Source of the DNA: an uncultured beta proteobacterium
Lineage (GTDB): Bacteria > Pseudomonadota > Gammaproteobacteria > Burkholderiales > Rhodocyclaceae
DNA length: 35,293 nucleotides
Direction: 5' to 3'
NCBI GenBank assembly: GCA_903933395.1
Contig: CAIZKA010000320.1
Coordinates: 1-35,293, forward strand
A program made the position numbers and the translations under genes. The notes beneath the pieces are model-generated. The model saw only the letters and a program-made list of their open reading frames with translations. It made no database searches and was not told the DNA's origin. Below, piece after piece: positions 8,976 to 18,550 of this stretch (within the stretch, counting starts at the first letter, position 1; every line of letters begins with the position of its first letter).

Positions 8976-8997
8976 AGTCGGCGCCGGGGCTACGGCG
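8976..8997 (+). repeat. copy B of dispersed 22-bp motif
   Basis: AGTCGGCGCCGGGGCTACGGCG, overlapping the pepN stop codon. Confidence 0.55.
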
Positions 8998-11674
8998 GAT
9001 TCCCCAGCGCGTTGCCCACCACTTCGGCGACGTCCTTCGCCAGGTCTGAGCAGGCCTGGATGCGCTCCAGCGCGACGCGGGCATGGGCCTGACGCCCGGC
9101 GTCGAACTGCCGCCAGCGATCGAAGGCACGGGCAATGCGCGAGGCCACCTGCGGATTCATGGCCTGCAATTCGATGATGACGTCGGCCGCGAGCCGGTAG
9201 CCCTCGCCGTCGGCGGCGTGGAAATGGCGCGGGTTGCCGGCACAAAACGTTCGCACCAGGGCATACACCTTGTTCGGGTTGCGGATGTCGAAGGCCGCAT
9301 GACGCATCAGTTCGCGCACGCGCTGCGTGGTCCCGGGCAGGCGCGAGGTGGATTGCACCTGCAGCCACTTGTCGACCACCAGCGCCTCGTCCTGCCAGCG
9401 CGCATGGAAACTCACGAGCGCCGTTTCGCGCTCCGGCAGGTCGAGGTTGGCCAGCGCGCCCAGCGCGGCCATGACGTCGGTCATGTTGCCGGCTTCATGG
9501 AACTGCGCCAGCAGGCGCGGCAGGACGCTGTCCTTGAGCCAGGCCTCGTCACTTTCGGCAAGGTAAGCAAGGCAGAGATTGCGCAGGGCGCGTCGGCCGA
9601 CCTGGGTGCCATCGGGCGCATAGTCCTCTGCCGGCGCCAAAGCCAGCCACACTGCCTCGAACCTGTCGCGCAACTCCGTCGCGAGATGGCGGCGCAAGGC
9701 AAGGCGGGCGGCGTGGATGGCTTCAGGGTCGATGGTCCGGCCGCGCCCCGCCATCTCCTCGGCCAGCACCTGCTCGGCCGGCAGCACCAGGGCTTCGGCC
9801 GCGAGCGCCGGGTCACCAATGAGGCCGTCGTCGAGTACGCGCGCTACGGCGGCGACATAGGCCTCGGGTATCCAGCCGGTGCCGGTGCCCGCCACGTCGA
9901 TGCCGGCGAGCAGGACACGGGTGGCGAGGCGCTGCCCCGCTTCCCAGCGGTTGAAGGCATCGCTGTCGTGGGCCATGAGGTGGGCCAGTTCGGCGTCTGG
10001 TTGGTCGAAGTCGAGATGCACGGGCGCCGAGAAACCACGCAGCAAGGACGCCACCGGCTCGGAAGCGATGTTCTCGAAGACGAAACTCTGCGTGGTTTCG
10101 GTCAACGAAACCACCCGTGTCTGTTCGGGCAACGCGTCGCTACCGTCCGGAAGCACCAGGCCGACGGCGACCGGAATGTGCAGCGGGCCCTCATCGACGG
10201 CGAGGCCGGCGTCCTGCAGTTTCCGCTCATAGGCGGTGGGAACCAGCAATTGCGTCAGGGTCAGCGTGTAGCGCTTCGCCGCGGCGTCGTAGGCGCCCGC
10301 GGCATGCAGGCGGGGCGTGCCGGCACGGGCGTACCAGCGGCGGAATTGCGTCAGATCGACGCCCGACGCATCCTGCATCGCGGCGACGAAATCCTCGCAG
10401 GTCACCGCCTGGCCGTCGTGGCGCTGGAAGTAGAGGTCCATGCCCTTGCGGAAGTTGTCGCGGCCGATCAGGGTCTCGATCATGCGGATGACCTGGGCCC
10501 CCTTTTCGTACACCGTCGCGGTGTAGAAATTGTTGATCTCGGCGTAGGACGCGGGCCGGATCGGGTGCGCCATCGGCCCGGCGTCCTCGGGAAACTGGGC
10601 TACACGGAGTGTTCTTACCTCCTGGATGCGCGTCACGGCGCGCGAATGCAGGTCCTCGCCGAATTCCTGGTCGCGATAAACGGTGAGGCCTTCCTTCAGC
10701 GAGAGCTGGAACCAGTCGCGGCAAGTGACGCGGTTGCCGGTCCAGTTGTGGAAGTACTCGTGGGCGACGACGCGGTCGATGTTCTGGTAGTCGCTGTCGG
10801 TTGCGGTGTCGGGCCGCGCCAGCACGTACTTGGTGTTGAAGATGTTGAGGCCCTTGTTCTCCATCGCCCCCATGTTGAAGTCGCCCACCGCGACGATCAT
10901 GTAGTGGTCGAGGTCCATCTCCAGGCCGAAGCGCTGCTCGTCCCAGGCCATGCTCTTCTTCAGTGCACTCATGGCGTGCTCGCACTGGTCTAGCTTGCCG
11001 GGTTCGACATACACCGCGAGGCGGACCTTACGCCCCGATGCCGTCGTGAAGTTGTCCTCCAGCACGTCGAGCCTAGCCGCGACCAGGGCGAAGAGATAGG
11101 CCGGCTTGGCGAAGGGATCTTCCCAGTGCGCCCAGTGCCGGGTTTCCCCCGTGCCCTGGACCACCAGGTTGCCGTTGGAAAGCAGTTGAGGAAAGCGCTC
11201 ACGGTCGGCTTCGATGGTGCAGCTGAAGCGCGCCATGACGTCGGGCCGGTCGGGGTAGAAGGTGATGCGGCGGAAGCCCTGCGCCTCGCACTGGGTGAAG
11301 TAGCCGTCCTTGGAACGGTAGAGGCCGGAGAGCTGGGTGTTGTTGTCGGGATCGATGCGGACCTGGGTTTCCAGCTTGAACTGGTCAGGCAGCGGGCCGT
11401 CGTCGATGCCGGAGATGGTCAGGCTGTCCGCGGTCAGCGTATAGCGGGAATGCGCCAGCGCGACGCCGTCGATGCCGACCGCCTGCAGGGCGAGCTCCTC
11501 GCCGTCGAGCACCAGGGCGCCGCCGCGGCCTGCAGGATTACGCCGGCAGGCCAGTGTGCTGCGCACTTCGGCATGGCCGTCGTTGATTGCGACGTGGAGA
11601 TCGATGCTGTCGATCAGCCAGGCCGGCGGGGTGTAATCCTTGAGATAGATGGCGTGGGGAGTTTCGGTGCGCAT
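8990..11674 (-). CDS. pepN: aminopeptidase N (M1 family)
   Basis: GAMENKGLNIFN and HEYFHNWTGNRVTCRDWFQLSLKEG zinc-binding motif; full-length 894 aa. Confidence 0.96.
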   Translation of the reverse strand: MRTETPHAIYLKDYTPPAWLIDSIDLHVAINDGHAEVRSTLACRRNPAGRGGALVLDGEELALQAVGIDGVALAHSRYTLTADSLTISGIDDGPLPDQFKLETQVRIDPDNNTQLSGLYRSKDGYFTQCEAQGFRRITFYPDRPDVMARFSCTIEADRERFPQLLSNGNLVVQGTGETRHWAHWEDPFAKPAYLFALVAARLDVLEDNFTTASGRKVRLAVYVEPGKLDQCEHAMSALKKSMAWDEQRFGLEMDLDHYMIVAVGDFNMGAMENKGLNIFNTKYVLARPDTATDSDYQNIDRVVAHEYFHNWTGNRVTCRDWFQLSLKEGLTVYRDQEFGEDLHSRAVTRIQEVRTLRVAQFPEDAGPMAHPIRPASYAEINNFYTATVYEKGAQVIRMIETLIGRDNFRKGMDLYFQRHDGQAVTCEDFVAAMQDASGVDLTQFRRWYARAGTPRLHAAGAYDAAAKRYTLTLTQLLVPTAYERKLQDAGLAVDEGPLHIPVAVGLVLPDGSDALPEQTRVVSLTETTQSFVFENIASEPVASLLRGFSAPVHLDFDQPDAELAHLMAHDSDAFNRWEAGQRLATRVLLAGIDVAGTGTGWIPEAYVAAVARVLDDGLIGDPALAAEALVLPAEQVLAEEMAGRGRTIDPEAIHAARLALRRHLATELRDRFEAVWLALAPAEDYAPDGTQVGRRALRNLCLAYLAESDEAWLKDSVLPRLLAQFHEAGNMTDVMAALGALANLDLPERETALVSFHARWQDEALVVDKWLQVQSTSRLPGTTQRVRELMRHAAFDIRNPNKVYALVRTFCAGNPRHFHAADGEGYRLAADVIIELQAMNPQVASRIARAFDRWRQFDAGRQAHARVALERIQACSDLAKDVAEVVGNALGNPP

Positions 11675-11799
11675 GAATTTGTTTGCTCGAAGGTTGGGAC
11701 GGGCCGGCAGGGGTGACGTCGTGGCGGCGCAGAGGCGGCAGTATTTGCGTGATGGGGCTTGCGGTCAACTGGCCTGAGGCGCCGGCCGGTTCGCGTGTT

Positions 11800-12540
11800 T
11801 CACTTGCAGTTGTTGTGCAGCTTCCACTTCTCGGCATGGCCCAGGGCCACCGCAAAGGCCGGCGGCGTGCAGCGATCGTCACCCGGGGATGCGTCGGCAA
11901 CAGGGGCCGGGGCGACCGCGGAAACCGTATCCGCGGCGGGAAAGCCCACCTGGCCGACAACGACGATCAGCGCCAGAAACAGCAGCACGATCGCCGTGGC
12001 GCCGGCGCCGACTCTCTGGCTGGCATGGGGCGTGAAGACTTCGCAGACTCCCCCGGCGCAGTGTTGCGCCTGGCGATTCGTGAAGGCGTTGTAGATCTTG
12101 CAGCCGATGCAGATGCCGAAGGCGCTTTCGAAGAACATCAGCGTCAGGCAGGTGGCGCAGACCAGCATGTTGATCGGCCCGATCACGTTGTTGATGACGA
12201 TCAGCCAGAGCATGGTCACGGCCAGTCCCCAGCCTATCGCCCAGGCGAAGCGCTTCTGCGGCGCGCCGGTCCATTCGGGGATTTGCTTTCTCACCGCGAA
12301 GCGTCCAACGATCATGCTCGGCGAGTATCTCGGGTTGATGAAAATGCGGATCGTGAAATCGATCAGGAAGGCGATCACGAAAATCTTGGTCGGGCGGAAA
12401 TTGCCCATGAACCACGCGTTGGCGAAGGTCATCATGGCGAAAACGAAGAGAATGCCGGCGGCGGCCCGCACCTCGCGCTCGTTCAATACCGGCACGTCGT
12501 AGCCGGGCACCGACTCGCCAAATCCGAGAATCCTGTTCAT
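11800..12540 (-). CDS. DUF4395-like multi-TM membrane protein
   Basis: N-terminus MNRILGFGESVPGYDVPVLNEREVRAAAGI; several TM segments; CATCLTLMFFESAFGICIGCKIY motif; last gene of the ars operon. Confidence 0.7.
   Translation of the reverse strand: MNRILGFGESVPGYDVPVLNEREVRAAAGILFVFAMMTFANAWFMGNFRPTKIFVIAFLIDFTIRIFINPRYSPSMIVGRFAVRKQIPEWTGAPQKRFAWAIGWGLAVTMLWLIVINNVIGPINMLVCATCLTLMFFESAFGICIGCKIYNAFTNRQAQHCAGGVCEVFTPHASQRVGAGATAIVLLFLALIVVVGQVGFPAADTVSAVAPAPVADASPGDDRCTPPAFAVALGHAEKWKLHNNCK
11993..12014 (-). repeat. copy G of dispersed 22-bp motif (inverted orientation)
   Basis: CGCCGTGGCGCCGGCGCCGACT on +, i.e. AGTCGGCGCCGGCGCCACGGCG on -. Confidence 0.5.
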
Positions 12541-12568
12541 CGCAATCCTTTCAAAATGTTCCCGAAGG

Positions 12569-12593
12569 GCCGCACCGCGCCGTCGCGTGCGGC
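12569..12593. other. bulged hairpin GCCGCA(C)CGCG-CCGT-CGCGTGCGGC between the GDCCVxC and DUF4395 genes
   Basis: 10-bp stem with one bulged C, read directly. Confidence 0.4.
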
Positions 12594-12621
12594 AGGGGGC
12601 CGCCAACCAGGCCGGCAAGTT

Positions 12622-12837
12622 TCAACAACAATGGCCACGCCCGTGCTCCTGTATCGGCGGACAGGGCACCGTCCCGTAGGAACAGAACACGCAACAATCG
12701 CCCGGCTTGGGCTTGAGCACGGCGTGGCAGCCCTCGCAATCGTAGAACCACTGGCAGGCGTCGGTGGGCATGATTTCGGTCTTGACGTGCCCGCACAACG
12801 GACAGGTCAGCGTCGACTCGAGGATGATGTCAGCCAC
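12622..12837 (-). CDS. GDCCVxC-domain small Cys-rich protein (GTG start)
   Basis: TCPLCGH...DCEGCHAVLKPKPGDCCVFCSYGTVPCPPIQ...HCC; start overlaps the 3' end of acr3. Confidence 0.8.
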   Translation of the reverse strand: MADIILESTLTCPLCGHVKTEIMPTDACQWFYDCEGCHAVLKPKPGDCCVFCSYGTVPCPPIQEHGRGHCC

Positions 12838-13897
12838 GTTCGTACCAATCCTTGCTTGAATTGACCACCTTGACCACCAGCAGCATCACCGGCACCTCGA
12901 TCAGGACGCCGACCACGGTAGCCAGCGCCGCGCCGGATTCGAAGCCGAACAGGCTGATGGCGGCGGCGACCGCGAGTTCGAAGAAGTTGCTGGCGCCGAT
13001 CAGGGCCGAGGGACACGCGACGTTGTGCTTTTCGCCGACGGCGCGGTTGAGCCAGTAGGCCAGCGCGGAGTTGAAGAGAACCTGGATCAGGATCGGCACG
13101 GCGAGCAGCGCGATGATCAGCGGCTTGTCCACGATGGCCTTGCCCTGGAAGGCGAACAGCAGCACCAGCGTGGCCAGCAGCGCGCTGATCGACCAGGGGC
13201 CGATTTTTTCCATGGTCGCATCGAAATGCTCCTGCCCCTTCTTGAGCAGCGACTTGCGCCACAACTGCGCCAGCGCCAGCGGGATCACGATATAGAGCAC
13301 GACCGAGGTGACCAGCGTGTCCCAGGGCACGGCGATGGCCGAGATGCCGAGCAGCAGGCCGACGATGGGGGCGAAGGCGACGACCATGATGGTGTCGTTC
13401 ACCGCCACCTGCGACAGCGTGAACAGCGGATCGCCGTTGGTCAGGCGGCTCCAGACGAAGACCATCGCGGTGCAGGGCGCCGCGGCAAGCAGGATCAGGC
13501 CGGCGATGTAGCTGTCGAGCTGGTCGGCCGGCAGGTAAGGCGCGAACAGGTGGCGGATGAAGATCCAGCCCAGGAGCGCCATCGAGAAGGGCTTCACCAG
13601 CCAGTTCACGAACAGCGTCACGCCGATGCCTTTGACATGCTGCTTCACTTCGTGCAGGGCGCCGAAATCGACCTTGACCAGCATCGGAATGATCATCACC
13701 CAGATCAGCAGGCCGACCGGGAGGTTGACCCGCGCCACTTCCATCCGGCCCAGCGCCTGGAAAGGCGCCGGCAGGAACTGGCCGAGGGCGATGCCGGCGA
13801 CGATGCAGAGAAAGACCCAGACCGTAAGGTAGCGTTCGAACACGCTCATCGGCGCATTGGCGGCGAGCCTGGCGGTGGTTTCGCATTGGGCGGACAT
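12830..13897 (-). CDS. acr3: ACR3-family arsenite efflux permease
   Basis: MSVFERYLTVWVFLCIVAGIALGQFLP...LPVGLLIWVMIIPMLVKVDF, NWLVKPFSMALLGWIF, APCTAMVFVWSRLTNGDPLFTLSQVAVND; ORF-track start (14494) trimmed. Confidence 0.93.
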   Translation of the reverse strand: MSAQCETTARLAANAPMSVFERYLTVWVFLCIVAGIALGQFLPAPFQALGRMEVARVNLPVGLLIWVMIIPMLVKVDFGALHEVKQHVKGIGVTLFVNWLVKPFSMALLGWIFIRHLFAPYLPADQLDSYIAGLILLAAAPCTAMVFVWSRLTNGDPLFTLSQVAVNDTIMVVAFAPIVGLLLGISAIAVPWDTLVTSVVLYIVIPLALAQLWRKSLLKKGQEHFDATMEKIGPWSISALLATLVLLFAFQGKAIVDKPLIIALLAVPILIQVLFNSALAYWLNRAVGEKHNVACPSALIGASNFFELAVAAAISLFGFESGAALATVVGVLIEVPVMLLVVKVVNSSKDWYERG

Positions 13898-13899
13898 GT

Positions 13900-14391
13900 T
13901 CAGCTCTCCTCGTGAATTCGCCGTGCCGCCAGCGCCGACTCCTGCGGTGTCATGCTTTCCAGCGGCAGGGCGAGAAAGGCTTCGATGCGCTTCCTTAGTG
14001 ATTGATAGGCTACTTCGAAGGCCTCGCGCCGCGCTTCCATCGGCTCGACGTGCGCCGGATCGGGAATGCCCCAGTGTGCCGTCGTCGGATGACCGGGCCA
14101 GACCGGACAGGTCTCCTCCGCCGCATTGCCGCAGACGGTGAAGATGAAATCGATAGTCGGCGCTGACGGCACGGCGAATTCTTCCCATGATTTGCTGCGT
14201 GCGCCTTCGCAGGGCACGCCGTGCTTCGCCAGCGTTTCCAGCGCCACCGGATTGACCGTGCCGGAAGGTTTGCTCCCCGCCGACCAGGCCTTGACGCGTC
14301 CAGCTCCAAGGTCGTTGAACAGCGCTTCGCCGAGGATGGAGCGTGCCGAGTTGCCGGTACACAAGACGAGGATGTCGATTGGCTTGCTCAC
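13900..14391 (-). CDS. arsC: arsenate reductase, LMW-PTP/thioredoxin-dependent family (GTG start)
   Basis: VLCTGNSARSILGEALFN P-loop, SAGSKPSGTVNPVALETL, FTVCGNAAEETCPVWPG. Confidence 0.92.
   Translation of the reverse strand: MSKPIDILVLCTGNSARSILGEALFNDLGAGRVKAWSAGSKPSGTVNPVALETLAKHGVPCEGARSKSWEEFAVPSAPTIDFIFTVCGNAAEETCPVWPGHPTTAHWGIPDPAHVEPMEARREAFEVAYQSLRKRIEAFLALPLESMTPQESALAARRIHEES
14155..14176 (+). repeat. copy C of dispersed 22-bp motif
   Basis: AGTCGGCGCTGACGGCACGGCG, within arsC. Confidence 0.5.
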
Positions 14392-15104
14392 GAAATTCCT
14401 CGCCCTTCGCCGACCTCTTCCACCGTCCTCCCGTCCCGGATGTGGTAAATGCGCTTGAAGGTCGGAATGATCTTTTCGTCGTGGGTGACGACAATGATCG
14501 CGGTCTGGTACTGGCTGGCCATCTGGTTGAGGATGCGCACCACGGCCAGCGCCCGCTCGCTGTCGAGCGGCGCGGTGGGTTCGTCGGCGAGGATCACCGG
14601 CGGCTGGTTGGCCAGGGCGCGGGCAATCGAGACGCGCTGCTGCTCGCCGCCGGAAAGCTCGCTCGGCTGCGCGCGAGCACGATGCGCCACGTCGAGCGCC
14701 TGCAGCAACTCCAGCGCCCTCGCCCGCGAGGCCCCGTTGGGCCGCCCCGCCAGCATCGGCAGCAGGGCGACGTTGTCGGTGACGTCGAGAAAGGGAATCA
14801 GGTAGGGCGCCTGAAAAATGAAGCCGATTCGGTCGCGCCGCAGGGCGCGCAAATCCTTGGTTTTCCAGCCACCCTGCTCGCCGTCGTAGATCACCTCGCC
14901 GCCGAGCGTCATGCGCCCGCGCGTGGGTTCGATCACTGCACCGAGGCACTTGAGCAGAGTGGTCTTGCCCGATCCGCTGGGGCCGACCAGGCCGACCACT
15001 TCGCCGGGCGCGATACTCATGTTTACTTCCTTCAGCGCATCGACGGCGGTGTCGCCCTCGCCGTAGCGCTTGCTCAATCCCTCGATGCGGATGCCCTGTT
15101 CCAT
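14388..15104 (-). CDS. ABC transporter ATP-binding protein (MacB/LolD/DevA-like)
   Basis: GPSGSGKTT Walker A, LSGGEQQRVSIARAL signature, ILADEPT Walker B; overlaps the arsC start. Confidence 0.92.
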   Translation of the reverse strand: MEQGIRIEGLSKRYGEGDTAVDALKEVNMSIAPGEVVGLVGPSGSGKTTLLKCLGAVIEPTRGRMTLGGEVIYDGEQGGWKTKDLRALRRDRIGFIFQAPYLIPFLDVTDNVALLPMLAGRPNGASRARALELLQALDVAHRARAQPSELSGGEQQRVSIARALANQPPVILADEPTAPLDSERALAVVRILNQMASQYQTAIIVVTHDEKIIPTFKRIYHIRDGRTVEEVGEGRGIS

Positions 15105-15105
15105 C

Positions 15106-16299
15106 TCAGCCGCCGATCGCCGTGGCCGGATCGACCTTGAGCGCGGCGCGGATGGCCAGCGTACTGGCCAGCGCGCACACCACCATGACGATGACAAAGG
15201 CGCGCATCGCATCGGCGGTCTCCAGCAGTACGTACTTGGGAAAGGCCGGCGCCCAGAGCGTGGCCGAAATCTTGCCCACCACGAAACCGATCAAGCCCAA
15301 CCCCATCGCCTGCTGCAGGATCATGCCGGCGATGGTGCGGTTGCGGGTGCCGATCAACTTGAGTACCGCGATCTCGCGGATCTTGCCCAGCGTCATGGTG
15401 TAGATGATGAAGGCGACAATGGCCGCGCTGACGATGGTCAGGATCACCAAGAACATGCCGATCTGCTTGGCCGAGGTGGCGATCAGCTTGGCGATCAGGA
15501 TCTCTTCCATCTGCTCGCGGGTGTAGGCCTGCAAATGCTTCCAGCGGCGGATGTCCTGCGCCACGGCTTCCGCCGTGGCGCCAGCACCGACCTTTACCAG
15601 CACGGCGTTCACGCTGTGATTGATGGTCTGCGCGGCATTCACCGCATCGAGCAGGCCGGGCACGCCGGGACGATTCAGCGCCGGGTTGCCGGCCGTGCGG
15701 GCGCGATCGCTGACGATGGCATCGTTGTCCTTGAGGAACTGCGCTTCCTGTGCATCCTTCAGCGGGATGAAGACCATCGGGTCGCCGCCGGAGGACACCA
15801 TGCGTCGCGTCAGACCGACGACTTCGTAGTCGTGACGACGGATGCGAATGCGCTCGCCCAGCCGGAAACCGGTCTTGACGTCGGCAATGGCCTCGTAGTG
15901 GCCGCGCAAAAGACGCCGCCCGGCCAGCAGATAGGCCGGCTCGCCGGGCTGGCCCGGTTCGAAGCCGACCACCATGGCGCGCTCATCGGTATCGCCATGG
16001 CGCACCTGCATGGTCAGATAGGTAACGCTGGCGGCCTGCGCCACGCCGGGCAGGCCGAGCACGCCGCGATACGCATCGTCGCGGATGCTGGACGCTTCGG
16101 CATACGGCCCTTGCGTATCCTTCTGCACCACCCAGATGTCGGCCCCGCTGTTGGTCAGCAATACGCGCGCATCATCGACCATGCCGCGATAAACGCCGGC
16201 CATGGTCAAGGTGGCGCCGATGAGCAAACCCAGCCCCATTCCGGTAAGGACGAATTTGCCCCAGGAATGCAGGATGTCGCGGCCGGCGAGACTGATCAT
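15106..16299 (-). CDS. ABC transporter permease (FtsX/MacB/DevC-like)
   Basis: N-terminal TM, large periplasmic domain, three C-terminal TMs, IREIAVLKLIGTRNRTI motif. Confidence 0.88.
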   Translation of the reverse strand: MISLAGRDILHSWGKFVLTGMGLGLLIGATLTMAGVYRGMVDDARVLLTNSGADIWVVQKDTQGPYAEASSIRDDAYRGVLGLPGVAQAASVTYLTMQVRHGDTDERAMVVGFEPGQPGEPAYLLAGRRLLRGHYEAIADVKTGFRLGERIRIRRHDYEVVGLTRRMVSSGGDPMVFIPLKDAQEAQFLKDNDAIVSDRARTAGNPALNRPGVPGLLDAVNAAQTINHSVNAVLVKVGAGATAEAVAQDIRRWKHLQAYTREQMEEILIAKLIATSAKQIGMFLVILTIVSAAIVAFIIYTMTLGKIREIAVLKLIGTRNRTIAGMILQQAMGLGLIGFVVGKISATLWAPAFPKYVLLETADAMRAFVIVMVVCALASTLAIRAALKVDPATAIGG

Positions 16300-16306
16300 T
16301 TCAGAC

Positions 16307-17485
16307 TCACGAGCCGCCGAGGGCCGAGACTATCTTTATGCGGCTGTCCTCGACCAGATCCCGCTCACTGTGCACAATCACCGCATCGCCTTCCTTGAGT
16401 CCGTCGAGAATCTGCACGCTACCGTCTGCGCCGCTGATGCCGGCCCTGACCGCGACGAAGCTCAGCTTGTCGGCTGCCTGCACCCAGACACCGGTCTTGC
16501 CGCCGCGCTGGCGCAGGGCGGCGTTGGGCAGCACCAGCGCCTGCTTGACGCCCGGCAGACGCAAAGTGATTTCAGCCATCTCACCAACGGAGACGTCCCT
16601 GGGCGGGGTATCGAAGCTCACTTGCGCAATCCGCTCTTCGGTGACGCTGTCGCTGAGCAATTCGATGCGCGCAACTTTTCCTGCCAGCACCTGACCCGGG
16701 CGCGAGCGCAGCACGATCTCGGCCGGCAAGCCGACCTGGAGGCCGGCCGAACGATTCTGATCGAGGCGCAGCTTGACCCACAGGCTGTCGGCAGCCACCA
16801 GTCTCAGCACGGCTTGTCCGGCGACCACGGTCGACCCAGGTTCGGCATCGCGCGCGGTGACAAGACCGTCAGCCGGCGCCAGCAGGCGCAGGTTGGCGCG
16901 CTGTTGTTGCGCTCCATCCCTTTCGGCATTGAACCGGATCAGATCCTGTCGCGCACCCGCCAGAGCAGCTTCGGCGCCGGCAAGCTGGGCCTCGGCGGAT
17001 TTCAGTTCCTGAGCCTTGCCTTCAGTCACGCTGGAACTGACAAAGCCCTTGCCTCCCAGATCGTCATAGCGGCGCGCATTCGCAGCGGCCACTTCGCGCC
17101 GGGCGCTGCTGTCGGCAAGCTGCGCCGCCGCGGTATCGACCGCATTCCTGGCGCGGGCGGCGGCAGCCACTGTCGAGGCGAGACGCTGATCGAGGTCGAC
17201 GGGATCCATCTCTGCCAGCAGCTGGCCGGCACGCACCACGTCCCCGACATCCACCGCCACCTGGCGGACACGGCCGGCGCCGGTCGGGCCGACCAGATAG
17301 CTGCGACGCGCCTCGACGACGCCGATGCCGAACAACATCGGCGCCGGATCGGCACGCACCACTTGCGTCACCGTTACCCGCACCGGTGCCAGCGGCCCGC
17401 TGCGCGCCAGAACCCAGACGAAGGCGGCGAGCAGCGCAGCGCCGGCGAGGATGAACGCGGTACGTCGGTTAATGGAAAGTTTCAT
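16307..17485 (-). CDS. HlyD/MFP-family periplasmic adaptor subunit
   Basis: Lipoyl/barrel-sandwich and coiled-coil pattern (VRQVAVDVGDVVRAGQLLAEMDPVD ... LLAPADGLVTARDAEPGSTVVAGQAVLRL). Confidence 0.9.
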   Translation of the reverse strand: MKLSINRRTAFILAGAALLAAFVWVLARSGPLAPVRVTVTQVVRADPAPMLFGIGVVEARRSYLVGPTGAGRVRQVAVDVGDVVRAGQLLAEMDPVDLDQRLASTVAAAARARNAVDTAAAQLADSSARREVAAANARRYDDLGGKGFVSSSVTEGKAQELKSAEAQLAGAEAALAGARQDLIRFNAERDGAQQQRANLRLLAPADGLVTARDAEPGSTVVAGQAVLRLVAADSLWVKLRLDQNRSAGLQVGLPAEIVLRSRPGQVLAGKVARIELLSDSVTEERIAQVSFDTPPRDVSVGEMAEITLRLPGVKQALVLPNAALRQRGGKTGVWVQAADKLSFVAVRAGISGADGSVQILDGLKEGDAVIVHSERDLVEDSRIKIVSALGGS

Positions 17486-17491
17486 GATGGC

Positions 17492-18550
17492 TTACGGATG
17501 AGGTTGAAACAGCCTGCCGCTGGCCACGCCGCTGATGGTTTTGACCAGCGTCAGCGTCCAGATGGCCGCCAGCAACGCCCAAGCCAGCCATCCGAAGGCC
17601 AGCGGCGTGGTGAGCCCGGTGACTTCGCTCAGACGCTGGCTACCAAGCGTGAAGGCACCCAGCGGAAAGGTGAAGGCCCACCAGGTGAGGGAAAAGGGTA
17701 ATTGCGCGATCTTCCGCACCGACCAGGTGAACAGCAGCGCCAGCACCAGCCAGAAGGCCCCGAAGCCCCAGAGCAGGAAAACCGCCATAAGGTAGGGGGC
17801 CTTGTCGCCGGCGAATGGGGTGGCGGCGACCAGATTGAGCACGCTGACCACGGTCACGCCCAGCGGCGCAAGATTGATCCAGAAGGTCGGCGCCATTGTC
17901 GGCGGCAGGCGCTTATGCACATAAAAGCGATGGAAGGCCAGCGCCAGCAACGCCATGTACATGAAGATGCCGGAGCCGAGGCCGATGGCATTGATGGTCA
18001 GCGCCAGATCGCGCAGGACCTCCGGCTGGACCGCGAGCAGCGGCGCACCGGCCACCGGGATAAGCACCAGCGCCACCGGCGGTATGAAGATGCCGGGCGT
18101 GATGTGATCGAGGTTCACGTGCTCGCCCTGAAAAATCGAGATCAGCACCGCCAGCGTCAAGCTGAACAGCAAGGCGACACCGAGCCACCAGGCAACCAGC
18201 GCGGCGGCGTCATGGCCGCCGAAGGCGCGCAGCTGCGCCGCCAGGACCAGGATGGCGATGGCGTAGGACGGATAGAAATTGGCCGCGACCGGGTGCCTGA
18301 AGCTGGCCACTACCGCCGGCCAGGCAATGACCCAGCGCAGCAGCCATGGGATGCTGATCAGCGCGAACAGCGCCAGGTTGAACCAATGCAGCACCCAGGC
18401 CAGCCCTGCCAGCACGGGCAACTGATGGGAGAAATGCAGCGTCGTCAGGGCGAAGGCGCCGGTGCCCATGACGGCAGCAGGCCAGCCGGGGGCAAAGGTC
18501 CTGACGATGAGCGGGAAGCTGACGGGATCGGGTGCGATGGGTGCGTTCAT
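17492..18550 (-). CDS. TDT-family (TehA/SLAC1-like) transporter
   Basis: About ten TM helices; FAPGWPAAVMGTGAFALTTL N-terminus; SLAC1-like composition; 4-nt overlap with the CDF gene. Confidence 0.8.
   Translation of the reverse strand: MNAPIAPDPVSFPLIVRTFAPGWPAAVMGTGAFALTTLHFSHQLPVLAGLAWVLHWFNLALFALISIPWLLRWVIAWPAVVASFRHPVAANFYPSYAIAILVLAAQLRAFGGHDAAALVAWWLGVALLFSLTLAVLISIFQGEHVNLDHITPGIFIPPVALVLIPVAGAPLLAVQPEVLRDLALTINAIGLGSGIFMYMALLALAFHRFYVHKRLPPTMAPTFWINLAPLGVTVVSVLNLVAATPFAGDKAPYLMAVFLLWGFGAFWLVLALLFTWSVRKIAQLPFSLTWWAFTFPLGAFTLGSQRLSEVTGLTTPLAFGWLAWALLAAIWTLTLVKTISGVASGRLFQPHP

Noticed and set aside
9083-10993. 636-aa plus-strand ORF antisense to pepN
   Set aside because: Shadow ORF of a clear aminopeptidase N gene.
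12622-12837. Selenocysteine-encoding gene
   Set aside because: No in-frame TGA at the GDCCVxC positions; all are Cys codons.
17492-18550. Possible NrfD-like membrane subunit (missing C subunit) for the arr-like enzyme
   Set aside because: Sequence resembles TDT/SLAC1 transporters, not NrfD, and it lies inside a different operon.
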